A stretch of 64,000 nucleotides of DNA. Origin: Escarpia spicata. Taxonomy: Eukaryota > Annelida > Polychaeta > Sabellida > Siboglinidae. Below the pieces are notes generated by a model, which saw only the letters and a list, made by a program, of their open reading frames with translations, was not told the DNA's origin and made no database searches. Positions 45,146 to 57,419 of the stretch are shown here, piece after piece. Both the position numbers and the translations under genes were made by a program. Location of the stretch: NCBI GenBank assembly GCA_963995525.1, contig OZ023206.1, forward strand, positions 50,758,786-50,822,785, written 5' to 3'. Each line of letters starts with the position of its first letter. The first letter of the stretch is position 1.

Positions 45146-45890
45146 TCACGTATCACATTTGTATGGTTTCTCCCCGGTGTGGGTACGGACATGCGCCTTC
45201 AAATTACCACTTTTTGAGAACTGTGCTCCACACGTATCACATTTGTAAGGTTTCTCCCCGGTGTGGATACGGACATGCTTCTGCAGATTTCCTTTTTGTG
45301 AGAATTGTGCTCCACACGTATCACGTTTGTAAGGTTTCTCCCCGGTGTGGATACGAACCTGGTTCTGTAGATTTCCACTTTGTGAGAATTGTGCACCACA
45401 GGTATCGTATTTGAAGGTTTTTTCCCAGTGTGAATACAGATATGCGTCTTTAGATTTCTAATTTTTGAGAACTGTGCACCACATGTGTCACATTTGAATG
45501 GTTTCTCTATAGTACTCGAGTACACAATCACAGACATAATTAAACTGTTTTTGTTTCGAACCTTTTCACACACACATTATTTTGTGCTGTTGTCCTCGAT
45601 GCACTATTGCTAACAAACACATAAACGTGTTATCACTAGAGTACATCACATATGAAGAGTTTCTCACTAGTCGTAGTGTTTACGAAAGTGGCACATTACA
45701 GTTTCAAAACAACATTGTTAAAACATTTTCCACAAGTGTCACATTAAAAAATCTGTCTCAATGTGCAGCTTTAAACCGTTCGTCGGAAAAGAATGTCTTC
45801 CACGTGTGTCAAACAGAGGTTTCTCAATTATATGAGAAAGCAAACAAACCTTTATATCTGCTGCATAACTGTCACACTTGAATGGTTCCC
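45146..45890 (-). pseudogene. Decayed 5' end of the zinc-finger array
   Basis: Upstream fingers with successive lesions: TGA at 45146-45148 in place of the second Cys codon; a finger with Cys to Arg (KRDTC); one with His to Gln (NQVRIH) and Cys to Tyr (KYDTC); a frameshift near 45420; an intact-looking [18 protein letters not shown] finger near 45500; and farther out only scraps such as CDTCGKCFNN near 45720 and EPFKCD near 45880. The decay gradient suggests an old, longer gene whose middle is kept uniform by repeat exchange. Confidence 0.65.
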
Positions 45891-46349
45891 CGACACAGGG
45901 AGTTGATGTCTGCATAAACGCTAAATATTGTGCCTTGAGTCATTCCGTCACGTTTTCTCGTTTTTGTGTTAACATTGTATGACGTGCCTCGATGTCCTAT
46001 GTCGTGCTGGTGCACACAATGTGACAGTTGTTGTTGTCAATGCCCGCGAGATTTTGCAGCTTTGATACTTTATTGTTGACAGTTCTGTCACAAATATTTG
46101 TGAGTTCTGAAACAAAATAAAAATAAGTGACACCATCAGACGTCGTTTGAAAAAGGCTAACTATAAACAACATAGAATAAAGAACAGTGTGGAAGACCGG
46201 GACAATTGTATTTTGGAGAAACAGGAACTATGTATTTGTCGCAAATACACAATACAGAATACTCGTAATAAAAACATACAATATGTTTACATTCGAGTCG
46301 AAGAGGTGGTAAATATAAAATGTATGGTAGGAAAACAAAAGAATATGTA
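45891..46349. other. Unassigned stretch upstream of the zinc-finger array
   Basis: No promoter, exon or repeat could be named. Confidence 0.4.
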
Positions 46350-46640
46350 ATATAAGGGAAGGGAGACTCCTACTGACAATAATTAAAGTCGCTGTCGTTA
46401 GAGCCACTCTGAAAGGCAATTTCATCGATTATTTTTAGAAGAATTTTTTTTATTTGACCCATACATTTCAAATAATACATACAATACATCCATGTAAAAA
46501 TTAAATAATACAAATACATAACCTTATGGTAAACATGGTATAATGTATGACAAATAACGAAAAGTAGGGTCAGGAGACTCCTCTAAGACTGTGGTAGTCG
46601 CTATCGAGGAGCCACCTTTTGTAATAAAACTTTAACTGAA
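46350..46640 (+). repeat. Two diverged direct copies of a GGAGACTCCT-bearing repeat
   Basis: 46355-46425 and 46565-46630 share GGAGACTCCT, then AGTCGCT.TCG and GAGCCAC, about 205 bp apart. The core GGAGACTCCT is nearly palindromic. No coding. Confidence 0.5.
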
Positions 46641-46782
46641 TCAATACATCACCTAATTAAATTCTCCCAGAATAAAAAAAACATAAATGTGTGTAGTGTG
46701 AGCAAGCTTAGGCGAGCGCCAGTTCGGTAGACATCCCGTACAGCATGTCTCCAGCCGGCTTAGGGAGTCTTTAACCACATTA

Positions 46783-47657
46783 ATGCAGGCCTCTCTTGCA
46801 CCATCGTCTCGGCTGCAATACGAGCGGGCATGGAAGAAGTTGATAACGTTTCATGATTCTTTATCTCTCCCCACTATGTTGCCTGTTTCTGTACCCATGA
46901 TGTTGTTGTTCATTGCTCACCTGCATGCTGATGGATCCGCTCCGGCATCCATTGTGTCCACAGTCTCGGCTGTGGCATATTTCCATAAAGGTAAGGGTTT
47001 TGCTGACCCGTCACATTGCTTTGCAGTCTCTAAAGTGTTAGCTGGTGTTAGAAGTATCGGAGCTGTCCCTGATGTCCGTCTGCCTATCACTCTGCCTGTG
47101 CTTGCGCGCCTGGTCCAGGCATTACCCACGGTGTTCTCATCCCGATACAAGTGCTTCATGCTCCGTGCCATGATGGTCCTTGCTTTCAAGGCGTACTTGC
47201 GCATAGGAGAAATGGTGCCTCGGTCACGGAGTATGGTACAAGGTTGTTTGCGTGTGGGTGATGTTTTGCTATCTGGTGACATAGTTACAATTTCTTTCCG
47301 GCGTTTTAAACACAGTGCTCTTCAAGGTCCCCAATCTCTCCAGGTTAAAGGCAAAAGCCTTACAGGGACAGCTATCTACCTGGCTTCTTTCCTTCGGGAG
47401 TTTAGGCAGGCTAGAGGTACCGGACAAGCCTTGCTGTGTGCATACCCAGATGGCTCCCAGTGCTACGTAGAGAATTTGATGTGTCGCTGAAACAGTTACT
47501 GGTATTCTGTGGCAATCACACTAGTGCGTTTAAGGGACACAGTTTTCGCATTGGGGCAGCCACTGCGGCAGCATTGCGAGGTAAGTCTGATGCACAGATC
47601 AGGGCGGCGGGCATATGGACATCAGATGCCTTTAAGAAATATATCAGGATTGCTTGA
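46783..47657 (+). pseudogene. Tyrosine recombinase with one frameshift
   Basis: The ATG at 46783 begins MQASLAPSSRLQYERAWKKL, a core-binding-domain start typical of this family. The catalytic half has KAYLRIGEM (first Arg) near 47190, the GHSFRIGAATAAAL block (His-x-x-Arg) near 47540, GIWTSDAF and the nucleophile in FKKYIRIA just before the stop at 47655-47657. All expected catalytic residues are present. A one-base shift near 47455 splits the frame (first part ends at 47490, second part runs in the -1 frame), so the copy is inactive unless shifted. These enzymes insert circular DNA by strand exchange without making target duplications. Confidence 0.8.
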
Positions 47658-47729
47658 GGTCGTTTTGCATGCTTTTTCAACATGACAGGTTATATTGTAG
47701 TGGGGTGGTCACATGTTTTGGTGACCGGT

Positions 47730-48094
47730 GGCGTAGTGGCCCCACTTATAGGTTTAGGCTAATCTTGATACAATGTAACTCTTCAGCAGGTAGTTGGGAT
47801 TATAGTTAGGTGAATGAATGGTGTGCTTGGTTAGTACGGTACGGTGCCTAAGGTCTACTGTGATTACAGTAGTAATGATGTTGTATATATCTATAACAAT
47901 ACTGCTAATGTGGTATATGCCGAAATGTGGGCTCTGTCAACCTGAGGGACAGGAGACTAGTATGGGCTCAGTCACAGGCCTGGCCTTGGGATGTAGAGCC
48001 CACATTTCTCTCACTAACTTAATCTCTTAATAAACGTCATTCATTTGGCCTTCTTTCATCACTATTCATGACTTGTGTTGGTGCTTGCATAAAT
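47730..48094 (+). repeat. 365-bp direct repeat, copy 1
   Basis: From GGCGTAGTGGCCCCACTTAT to GCTTGCATAAAT. Contains an AATAAA signal near 48028. Nearly identical to copy 2 apart from a 2-bp difference near 47935. Confidence 0.95.
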
Positions 48095-48512
48095 GAGAAT
48101 ATGCGGCCACGGCACCGTGCTGCATATGGGTTTTTGTGCTGGCAACAACGCAGGACAAGTGATGATTAGCCTAATGTCTGATGCTAATTATTATGCTAAT
48201 TACCTCGTTGTCTCTGACGCAAGGAGCCAATCACCGCGCGGTAGTGGCGCGCAGTCACAGATTACAACGAGCTCTTGGTCACTTCGTTTTGTGAAAGCAG
48301 ACGGAGTGGTCGCATCAACAAATTTGGGCCCTCCCATCCCTCCCAAATTTTTGATAGCGTTAGGGACATACCATGTACATCATTGGTGGAAGAGGGGTTG
48401 ATAACAAATCTCAAAGCTTTCCCCGTTTTCTTAGTGCAGGTGGACAATGTGTTCACGGGGTTTTGACGCCGAGACAGCTCGCATCTCTTCCACCGGTGGT
48501 TTTAGTAAGTGG
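48095..48512. other. Spacer between the 365-bp repeats
   Basis: GC-richer than its surroundings (CACCGCGCGGTAGTGGCGCG near 48232). No match to the left end of the element and no convincing ORF. Confidence 0.5.
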
Positions 48513-48875
48513 GGCGTAGTGGCCCCACTTATAGGTTTAGGCTAATCTTGATACAATGTAACTCTTCAGCAGGTAGTTGGGATTATAGTTAGGTGAATGA
48601 ATGGTGTGCTTGGTTAGTACGGTACGGTGCCTAAGGTCTACTGTGATTACAGTAGTAATGATGTTGTATATATCTATAACAATACTGCTAATGTGGTATA
48701 TGCCGAAATGTGGGCTGTCAACCTGAGGGACAGGAGACTAGTATGGGCTCAGTCACAGGCCTGGCCTTGGGATGTAGAGCCCACATTTCTCTCACTAACT
48801 TAATCTCTTAATAAACGTCATTCATTTGGCCTTCTTTCATCACTATTCATGACTTGTGTTGGTGCTTGCATAAAT
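48513..48875 (+). repeat. 365-bp direct repeat, copy 2
   Basis: Second copy, 363 bp, followed eleven bases later by the 23-bp repeat at 48887-48909. Confidence 0.95.
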
Positions 48876-48964
48876 AAATGTATGCATGTGTGTAGTGTGA
48901 GCAAGCTTACAAGATTATTGAGTTTGTCGTTTAAGCACTGTTTTGTTGACAAGTTGACAGGTGG

Positions 48965-51900
48965 TTGTCGGTCCTTAATTTTGCATACATATATAGCAAT
49001 TTTGCCTGGTGCATGTTACTTGATAGTTTTGTAAAAAATAAAGTTGAACATACTTGGCAAATCCTTGTGAACTGTGTGTACTAAGCTTTTCTTTGACAAT
49101 ATCAGGAATGGTATTTAATAAAAGTGGCAAATTATGCCTAAGACATTTCTTAGCAAATTCATGTTTAATTTTATAAGTGTATATTTTATTTTTGACTCTT
49201 GTATTATGATTATGTACCTCATAGTTAAACATTATCCTCCAGTTTTGTAAATAAACTGGTAAGTCATTAAGTAAATATTTATAGTAAAATTTTAATTGTT
49301 GTAATTTAAGAATGTCATCTACTTTTAACAAGTTGAGTTTTTGTGTGAAGTGGTTCTGTGTGGGAAGTATAATTACTTAAGATAATAATTCTCAGGGCTT
49401 CTTTTTGAAGTTTTATTATTCTATTTGATTGAAAGCCCCACACCATTATGCAATAATTAATGTGTGGCACTATTAAAGAAGTATATAATATTATTTTAAT
49501 ATGAAGAGGTAACACGTTTCAATTTATTTAAAATGCCAATTTTTTTAGAACAAGCATTTGATATTTTGTCAGTGTGCTTTTTCCAGTTTAGATTTTTATC
49601 TATAATTAAACCCAAGATATTAAATTCTTTTACTTGTTCAATATTTACATTGTCTATCTTCAGAGTAAGTGTCTGTATATTTTTCTTTGCCTTTTGAAAT
49701 GTCATGTATTTCGATTTTGCTATGTTTAGCGATAATTTATTTATTTTGAGCCATTCATTTATTTTTGAAAGTTCTTCATTTATTAAAGATTCTAAATTTT
49801 AGTCATGCATGTTATCGCTGAAAGTGTTTAGTGTACTTGATAGAGTTGTATCATCAGCATACATTATGAAATTAAACATTTTACTGGCTTGTGCAAAATC
49901 ATTGATATATATGATCAATAACAGGGGTCCTAAGATTGAACCTTGTGGTACACCTGTTGTTATTGATAACATATTTCATTTTATATTGTCAATTTCCGTA
50001 TATTGTTTACGATTTGTTAGGTAACTGCTGAATAAGTTCAGATTTGTTCCATGTATACCATAATATTTCAATTTGTCAATTAAAATTAAATGGTCAATGG
50101 TATCAAAGGCTTTGGAAAGATCTAGGTAAATATTAATGGGTATTTCATCCTTATCCAGTTTCGTTATTATTCTATCTATTAATTCTAGTGCTGCGTATTC
50201 AGTTGAATGTTTAGGTCGGAATCCATACTGATGGTCAAAAAAAGCTTAGTCTTTTAAATAAGATAATAATTGGTCAACAATAATTTTTTCAAGTACTTTT
50301 GAAATAGATGGTAGAAGAGATATGGGTCTATAATTATTGAATACTGCTGGCTCACCCTTTTATAAATGAGAATTACCTTAGCAATTTTTAGTTTATCAGG
50401 GAATATTCCTGTGGTTAATACTTGATTTGTTATTAAAGTTAAAGATTTGGTTAATGCAGGTTCAAGCATTTTTAGCAGATTGGTAGATAGACCATCACAC
50501 CCACAGCTACTTTTGTTGGGTAGATTAATTATTGTTCTTTTTGTGGTATCTTCTTCAACATATTTAAATGTAAAATTACAGTTTACTATTTTATTTAGAT
50601 AATATGAATGATCATGAATGCCTGTGCATTTAATATCATTAGCCAGATTACTACCTATATTGGTAAATAATGTATTGAATTTATTTGCAATTTCTAATTT
50701 GTCTGCCACAATTGAATTGGATTCTTTAAAATATTTGGAAATGATTTATTAATTTTATGTTTAGACAGGATTTCATTTATAGTTTTCCAAGTGTTTTTAT
50801 ATCAAATTTAAATTGATTAAAACATTTGTCAAAATATGATTGCTTTCCTTTGCGAAAACTTCTTTTCAAAATACTATTGTGTTTTTAGATTAATCAATAA
50901 TACGCCATATTCAGAAGATTCAGGGTTTGTGATTTTTAATTGTTTGTAAAGTTTGTCTCTGTATCGTATTGAGGTTAGCAAGGCTCGAGTTATCCATATA
51001 GATTTGTTATGTTTATATTTATTAAATTTCACTAATTTGCTAGTCATATATTTATTTTTAGCTTGATTTATTTCATTGATGATAATATTATAATTATGGT
51101 TTGGATTAGCATTTGAATTTGTATCTAATTTTTTTTTTCTTTTTCAGAAGAGATTATATCATTTCTGACTTTTAACATAGCCTCTTTATTTTTTACATTA
51201 ACTCGTATACATTTTGTAGTATGTTCCTCTTTTAGAGTAGCGTTCATAAGCATAAAATATGGTTGATGATCATAATTTTTTAAAATTAATATTCCTGCTG
51301 TACTTTTCAAAATATGCTTTGTTAAATTACCCAAAAAATTATCAATAAGCGTAACTGTACATGTTGTGAACCTTGTAGGAAGAGTAATTTGGGGGAAGAG
51401 ATTTCCAATATATATATAAATGCATAGGTTATTATATTATAATAAATAAAAAGTCGTGTGGAAAATAAAGAAGCATTAAACAGAAACCATATCGCAAGTC
51501 ACGACACAAGTGAGTAGCAAACTGCACTAAGATATATGTTTAAAAAAAGTTGATATAGGGAACACTGCAAATAACAAAACAATATATTGACGAAAAAAAA
51601 TAGGTACCTTTTAACCAACTTATTTACAAACGTACAGTTCATACAGCAGACATTGCCAATCGCAGAACTAGATTTCGTGTCAGTCAGAAATGTCACGTGA
51701 ACAATAACTAATTTTTCACATCATTATCACCGTCATTTGGTGCTATGCCTTGCATGTCATTGGTACTTGTCCAGCTCATTCGAGGTGTATATCCTGTGAA
51801 TCACGTTGTTGACATCCCTGATTACAATGTTCCAGTCCAGCAGTCTCTGATTTTGTTTGCCTTTTTCAACACTCTTATTGCGTAAGCCAACTTTGAGCGC

Positions 51901-52680
51901 ATTGTTGTCAAATCTTCATTTATGAAGATCTTCAAACTTCGCTCGGCTACTCGTTCGTTCTTTTGTTTAAGTGAAGCTCTTGACTGAAACACTTTGTCGC
52001 GTGTCTTCTCCGATTTGAAGCGGACGATTACGGGTCGCGGCCTGGTGAAGGTGTCCGTTTTGCGACCAATTCTGTGTACCCGTTCAAAGTCGTTGGGCAA
52101 TACAGCAGGACTGATTTTTTATGTGCTCGTTACAAATTTCAATGGCTTTGACTCAAGGTCCTCCCCATGACCTGTCTCCTCAAACGTAGGTTTGCCCTAT
52201 GGCCACATTGTTCATTGTCATCAATTTGGTTCTGGAGATGAGTAACCTTATCTTCAAGCAGTGCAATTTTATTGTTTTTTTCATCCAGTTGCTATTGAAA
52301 GTTTTTTAACATTTGTCTCAATTCACGAATCTCTTTGGCGAGTTCATCCGGAAAGAGAACTTGTTTCATTTTGTTCAGCACCGCTGAATCGTTGAGGGCT
52401 GCAATTAGTCTTAGAACTAATTGATCTTCTTGGTTGTCCTCGACATTGCTTTCTCTACGCTACCTAGGCATATTGTAAGCCAACTTGCAAACGCAGTCAT
52501 GCTGAACACAATAAGAAGTGGGTGTCTACAGTTCCACTGTCCGGCGTTGTTTGCCAGAGCCAGACGTTGTTACGTTATGCACCCTGCTACACAGGCACAC
52601 ACTGACACTGGAGCGTAATGTGCGTCGATTTCAGGCTTAGCCTTAAGGCGTAATGTGCGTCGATTTCAGGCTTAAGTTAT
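48965..52680 (-). pseudogene. CR1-like LINE with ORF1, truncated endonuclease and RT
   Basis: Minus-strand LINE. 5' duplication near 52620-52675 (CGTAATGTGCGTCGATTTCA twice). ORF1 about 52475-51750 with coiled coil, then RVHRIGRK, RPRPVIVRFKSEKTRD and INEDLT. ORF2 begins only with the end of the endonuclease (DNFFGNLTKHIL, NYDHQPYFML near 51250-51350), so most of that domain is deleted. RT pieces follow: LKIAKVILIYK and CGCDGLSTNLLKML near 50380-50500, a mutated central RT near 49800-50250 (AEYAALELI, FRPKHSTEYA-like, [14 protein letters not shown]), then FNILGLIIDKNLNWKKHTD, VPHINYCIMVWGF and the tail TCTRQNCYICM at about 48985. Many stops. It shares 51016-52680 with the left arm. Confidence 0.78.
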
Positions 52681-53017
52681 GGAACTAATAGCAGCTAAGC
52701 GACCTCCATCTAGCACTTTCACAAAGTCCGAAAAGTTCAGCGTGCTCTATCTCCTTCGGTCAATCACCCACCTTGAAAATCTCCACACTCCAACGCCTCC
52801 GCACCACAAAAACTATTCAAAGCTCGGGACACATGGAATACACGTCTATCCACGAGCAGCCATCTCTTATTTGATTGATAAAAGAAGACAATCCCTAGTA
52901 CAATTGGTGCATTACTACAAGACAAATGTACATGATATTATGTCTTATATATATTATATATTACACTTACTAAAAACACAAACGTACAAACAGTTGGTTT
53001 CTAAATTAAGTAATTTA
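52681..53017. other. Junction between LINE remnants (right arm)
   Basis: Holds the plus-strand open frame 52679-53140, partner of 23010-23471; no domain recognised. Confidence 0.4.
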
Positions 53018-54700
53018 TTACAAGAGACACAGCTGGCGTCCAAAGATATCCCTATTACATATATAACAGTTTGGGATTGTACACTGCTCAGCAAGAGTAT
53101 TCAGATAATAAAGCTTGGAATAAGTTGCAAAGGCATATAAACTGTGAGTGGTAATATTGTTCTTTATTAAATCTGGTGCATTATATATTGTATGTGGCAA
53201 ACTATACCTGAAGCTTCGTTGGGCTAATTCATAATGTAACCTGATTGATTAATTTTATACTGAGTGTAAAATTTGCGATAACTGTTGTTTTGAACAAATG
53301 GCAAGTTTTATAGAGATACTGGTAGTTTATTGCATGAATATTTATGGAATAGTTTGAATTCGTGAACATTTAGAAGATGTTCTACTTTTGGTAATATAAG
53401 ACATCTGAACAGTGCATTGGTGTTAGCGTTAAATTTATTTACTTATAATTCTCTCACATCTATAGCCCTAGGCCGTTAAACCATAATTTAGATTTTAAAA
53501 ATATGGTAAGTTACCTTTCAGAGTCCTATGTTGCTAAGAACGGAGCTTTTCGACCTTCCCGCGATCTTCCTGGAAGTGTTGTCACGTGACAGTTACCAAC
53601 ATAGTCACATGACGACCGAGAGTGGCGCAGACCAATGCTGATGAAGACGTCGTGAAGAGGTCGAAAGCTCCGTTCTGAGCAACATAGAACTCGGAAAGGT
53701 AACTTACCATATTTTCAAAACTATGAATGTAACCGAGTCCGGAAGCAATTTACATGCTAACATAATTTAGATGTGATAATATCAGAGAGTTGTATATTCA
53801 GAGGTAACAATCGTTTAAGTATAGTTAGGGTACCTGTAGTCCAGGAGCATCTATTTTAGATTTTCTCAATATGACTGTGTCTGTTTAATTATTAATTAAA
53901 CCACTTAGGCCTAGGAAAATTAACTTATCTACCCTATCATTGTTTGTGTTATATATTTGTAGATTGTATGGGTTTATCATATTAATATTTCTTCTAGTTT
54001 CTTTGAAAATTATATATTTTGATTTATTTACATTTGTTGATTAGAGATTCCACATTTTCATTGTTTTCACATTGCACAAAAGAATCTAGAGTACTTGAGA
54101 GATACATACGTTATATAGTTTAATTTTGGATTAGATTGGGCAAAGTCATTAATCAAGACTAAGAATAACAAAGGGCCTAGAATTGATCCTTGAAGTGCGC
54201 CTTTTGAGATATTAAGCATTTCAGATTGGGTTTCTTCAATGTCTTTTTTCTATTTGTTTAAAATAGTTTTTGAACAGATCTAGGGCTACTCGTTTTATGC
54301 CATGAAACTCAACTTATCTATTAATATTAAGTGGTCCAGGATATCAAATACTTTTGAAATGTCCAGGTAGATTATTAACAAGTGTGGATAGTAAATCCAG
54401 TTCTTAATTCGACAGCGGTAAATGCAGTTGAATGATCCTTTCTAAATCCATATTGGTTATCTTAGATAAGTTTGTCTTTTAAAGAAAGATTCAAGCTGGT
54501 TATAAATAAATGTTTAGATTGCTTTTGAAAATGCAGTTAAGATTGATATTGGTCTGTAGTTGCAGAATAGGGTATCGTCCCCTTTTTATAAATATGTATT
54601 AATTTGGCTATTTTGAGTTTATCAGGAAAGATACCAGAAGTTAATCATTTGTGATTAAAGTTAAAGATTGAATCAAAACAGGTTTAGTTTACTTTAATAG
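53018..54700 (-). pseudogene. CR1-like LINE reverse transcriptase, decayed (right arm)
   Basis: Partner of 21640-23140. This copy keeps the RT block IYKKGDDTLF and NYRPISILTAFSKAI near 54520-54600 that the left copy lost, then FLDHFNCIYRC-like, YLDISKVFDIL and [13 protein letters not shown] blocks and the tail CTIPNCYICN near 53070. Interrupted by the palindromic insert 53494-53760. Confidence 0.7.
53494..53760. mobile_element. 267-bp palindromic insert (right-arm copy)
   Basis: Same element as 22390-22656 in reverse, flanked by CATAATTTAGAT at 53482-53493 and 53761-53772. Confidence 0.75.
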
Positions 54701-55017
54701 CAGTGAGGAAACACTGCAGATCAAATGTTTTCTTTATCATCAATTGTTTCAGAGATTGTTTCTTCATTAACAAGTTGACAATTAAATACTTTATGTTTCC
54801 ATTAAGGTAATGTCTGAACGTTTTGTTGGTAGTGTAGGTTGGCTAAATTTGGGCCAATATTTTTTGTAAATTATGAAATAAATATGTTTGCAGTTGATGA
54901 ATTAAATATGTTTGCAATGGAGAGGGTGGAGCAGATTGGAATAAGTGGCCCACTACCCCCAAAATGGTTAAAAAGGCAGAATTGAAGTACCTATATAGTT
55001 TTTAAATGATCATACTT

Positions 55018-55072
55018 ACATATATGTATATATATATATACATATATATATATGTATATATATATATATATG
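55018..55072. repeat. (TA)n/(TATG)n microsatellite
   Basis: AT/TA run of about 55 bp with TATG interruptions, inside the segment absent from the left arm. Confidence 0.9.
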
Positions 55073-56129
55073 TATGCAAGTAAAATAAACAAATAATAGA
55101 GGCTACGCAGAATAATCCAAATCGCTCCAGTGCATAATAATTTTATAATATTACTAAACGTTTTCATCTATTCCTCGCACTTTTACTATAGAAATACAAT
55201 ATATATTTATTTAATGAAAATTTGATAATAATAACGGTGTTATAGTACCTCATAAATTATGAAAGTTGTGGTGGGATTTACTATGAAGTGCGAATTATAT
55301 TTTGATTTATTAATATTACAGTTGTAGAAAGATTTGTATCATCTCCATGCATTATAATTCATAAAACTGAACAGGTCACAGTATTCTGGTTGATCGTAGA
55401 CGTCGCTGTACAAAATAATTATACATTTGATTTATAATGGCTTGTATAACTTTAGATAGTGCTGATTAGAACAATTATATATATTGTTGGAATTTGATAT
55501 GCCGCGTTTATATATTTCATTGCCATTTTAAAGTAGGTTGTGATTATTCGCGTATATATTATTAAGATTTTATTATATGTTTTGTGTTTAGGCAATGAAA
55601 TTATGACACATGTAGTAATAATAGTCATAGTGGTAGGTTTGTATACACTCCAGGAATTCTTTCTGAGCACTTGTTTGATATTGACATCAAAGTCTTTGAT
55701 ATATAAACCGTTAGTCTAATATATCAGTCACTACTCCAATGCTGGGGCATTGGAGTATGAATGTTCAACAAGATGTATACAGTTTCAAATTGAGAAATTG
55801 TTCAGTAATGCAAAAGGTGGCAGCACTAATATATAACATATCATTATATCGGCGATGGTGATGAAATCGTACTCTATATTTCACTGTTTGAACAAAAACA
55901 GCTGTAAATACGTATAACCACCACCACAGGAAAGAAACAGTCAATGTCAATGGTCCCGAGAAGCCTGTTGTGAGTGGCATCTTCCCAAACAACGAGGCTA
56001 TTCAAATTTGGCATAATGAATCTTGCAAATATACTCATTTAAATAAATGTGTATTTGCTATAAAAAAAAATACGAGCTTCATTCAAAATAACCTCTGTAT
56101 TGACTGTAAGAATTTGTCTAAACTGAAAA

Positions 56130-56133
56130 TTAA
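56130..56133. other. Empty TTAA site of the Kolobok-type transposon
   Basis: AACTGAAAATTAAATCAATC: the sequence on either side equals the two flanks of the element at 14925-20806 (reversed), with a single TTAA. Confidence 0.92.
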
Positions 56134-56388
56134 ATCAATCTAAATAAAGCCTGCCTAGGCAGGGTTAGGCTATACCTATAGTCAGTGTTTCAGCCCAGGT
56201 AGTTTTTAGATTTGTTTTCAAAATATCATATTGATAATTACGTTTGACTGTTTGAGTATGATGGTACAAATAAAACACAATTGGGTAAATTGTTGCTTAC
56301 CAACCAAACACGCCGCACATGTCATGTGTGAGTGTGCCACTGGATCTCAGGATGAATCACCCGTTTATCGCTCACAATTAAATAATAG

Positions 56389-56688
56389 TAACGCCAAAAT
56401 CTCACTCAAATAACAGATTCGAGTAATGTGATGGGTTGCCATGTACAGATTAACGACAGAATGACACCTTTAGTACATTGACCAACACTGTTTCTAAATT
56501 ATACGTGTTATTCCAAGAACGAACTGTGCGATTGCAAAGTCGACGATCACAAAATGCGTGTACCTGACCTCGATCATCTACGCAACGTGGCGCCACCATT
56601 TGTGTCAGTTAATATAACCAGACTCCGTAAGGTAGAGCCACCGCTGGGAGCTATCACAACCACAATGTTTAATTTTCCCTCAGAGGAA
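56389..56688. other. Unassigned spacer right of the right arm
   Basis: No repeat partner, ORF or RNA gene recognised. Confidence 0.45.
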
Positions 56689-57419
56689 GTGTAGCGAAAA
56701 ATTCTACTGTTGATACTGGCGAACCGACCCTTAATGGGCATGTCCGCAAGTAGAAGTTCATTGTGTAAAAATAATGTTGTCCTATTCTAAAGAAATTAAT
56801 CTAATCGTGGTCTTCAAGCTTTATTATGAATATTTCCGATTGGATGGCTGTAAAATTATTAGAATGTTGTTCATCTGAGTCATTTGAAAGAAGGATATTA
56901 TACATGCTAGCCAACTAATGTATTGTATGTTGTATTCAGCACAAATAGTCTACAAACTGACATAACACATATTAGGTGCAAAATAATACCAAAAAATAAT
57001 AATGTGTTCTTGTAGACGTATAAAATAACACACACACACACACACATATATATATTACATGTCTGTACATACATACATACATTATACACATACAACATTG
57101 TATGGTGCACTATGCACATGCAACATTCATCAATGTATACACAGACATATCGTTAGACTACTAGTGTAAAACACATCACCATCACAAAAAAGGAGTCGCC
57201 AAATTATGTCATGACTTAAAAACAGACAAATCACCAGGACCCGACCAGGTGCCAGCCAGAATCTATGGTCGTGCGGCAATATTTTACAGCGGTAGGATTT
57301 TTCACCCCTTGCTAACATATAATAAGCCCAGTTGTCTCCTCGCGAAAAACTGTACTTCCGGACAAGCACATTAATAGTGGGTGTGGCAGTATTTTTAGCA
57401 GCAGGATTTTTCGCTACAC
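56689..57419. repeat. Possible 731-bp element with imperfect inverted ends
   Basis: GTGTAGCGAAAAATTCTACT at 56689 mirrors AGCAGGATTTTTCGCTACAC at 57400-57419. A third related segment (CGGTAGGATTTTTCACCCC) lies at 57290. Inside are a (CA)n run near 57028-57045 and a scrap of LINE RT (LKTDKSPGPDQVPARI at about 57217-57264). No transposase. Confidence 0.4.

Larger units (their letters stand above)
46688..48909 (+). mobile_element. Tyrosine-recombinase mobile element (DIRS/Ngaro- or Crypton-like)
   Basis: A tyrosine recombinase gene lies between two identical 23-bp direct repeats (46688-46710 and 48887-48909). Downstream of the gene are two 365-bp direct repeats (47730-48094 and 48513-48875) separated by 418 bp. 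Split direct repeats are a feature of DIRS/Ngaro-type tyrosine-recombinase retroelements, but no RT or RNase H is present, so this may be a Crypton-like or an internally deleted DIRS-like copy. Boundaries are inferred. Confidence 0.6.
51016..56388 (-). repeat. Right arm of the large inverted duplication
   Basis: Reverse complement of 14675-14920 plus 20807-25137, with few differences. It has no TTAA transposon and retains about 0.79 kb (54537-55327) missing on the left. The arm ends inside the LINE at 51016, whose RT continues leftward only on this side. Confidence 0.9.

Noticed and set aside
52679..53140. 153-codon frame with a conserved partner at 23010-23471
   Set aside because: Both are the same duplicated DNA, so conservation is no evidence of selection; the frame runs into LINE 3' sequence and has no recognisable domain.
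57217..57264. Independent LINE gene at 57217
   Set aside because: Only about 16 codons of an RT motif are readable; too short to annotate separately.
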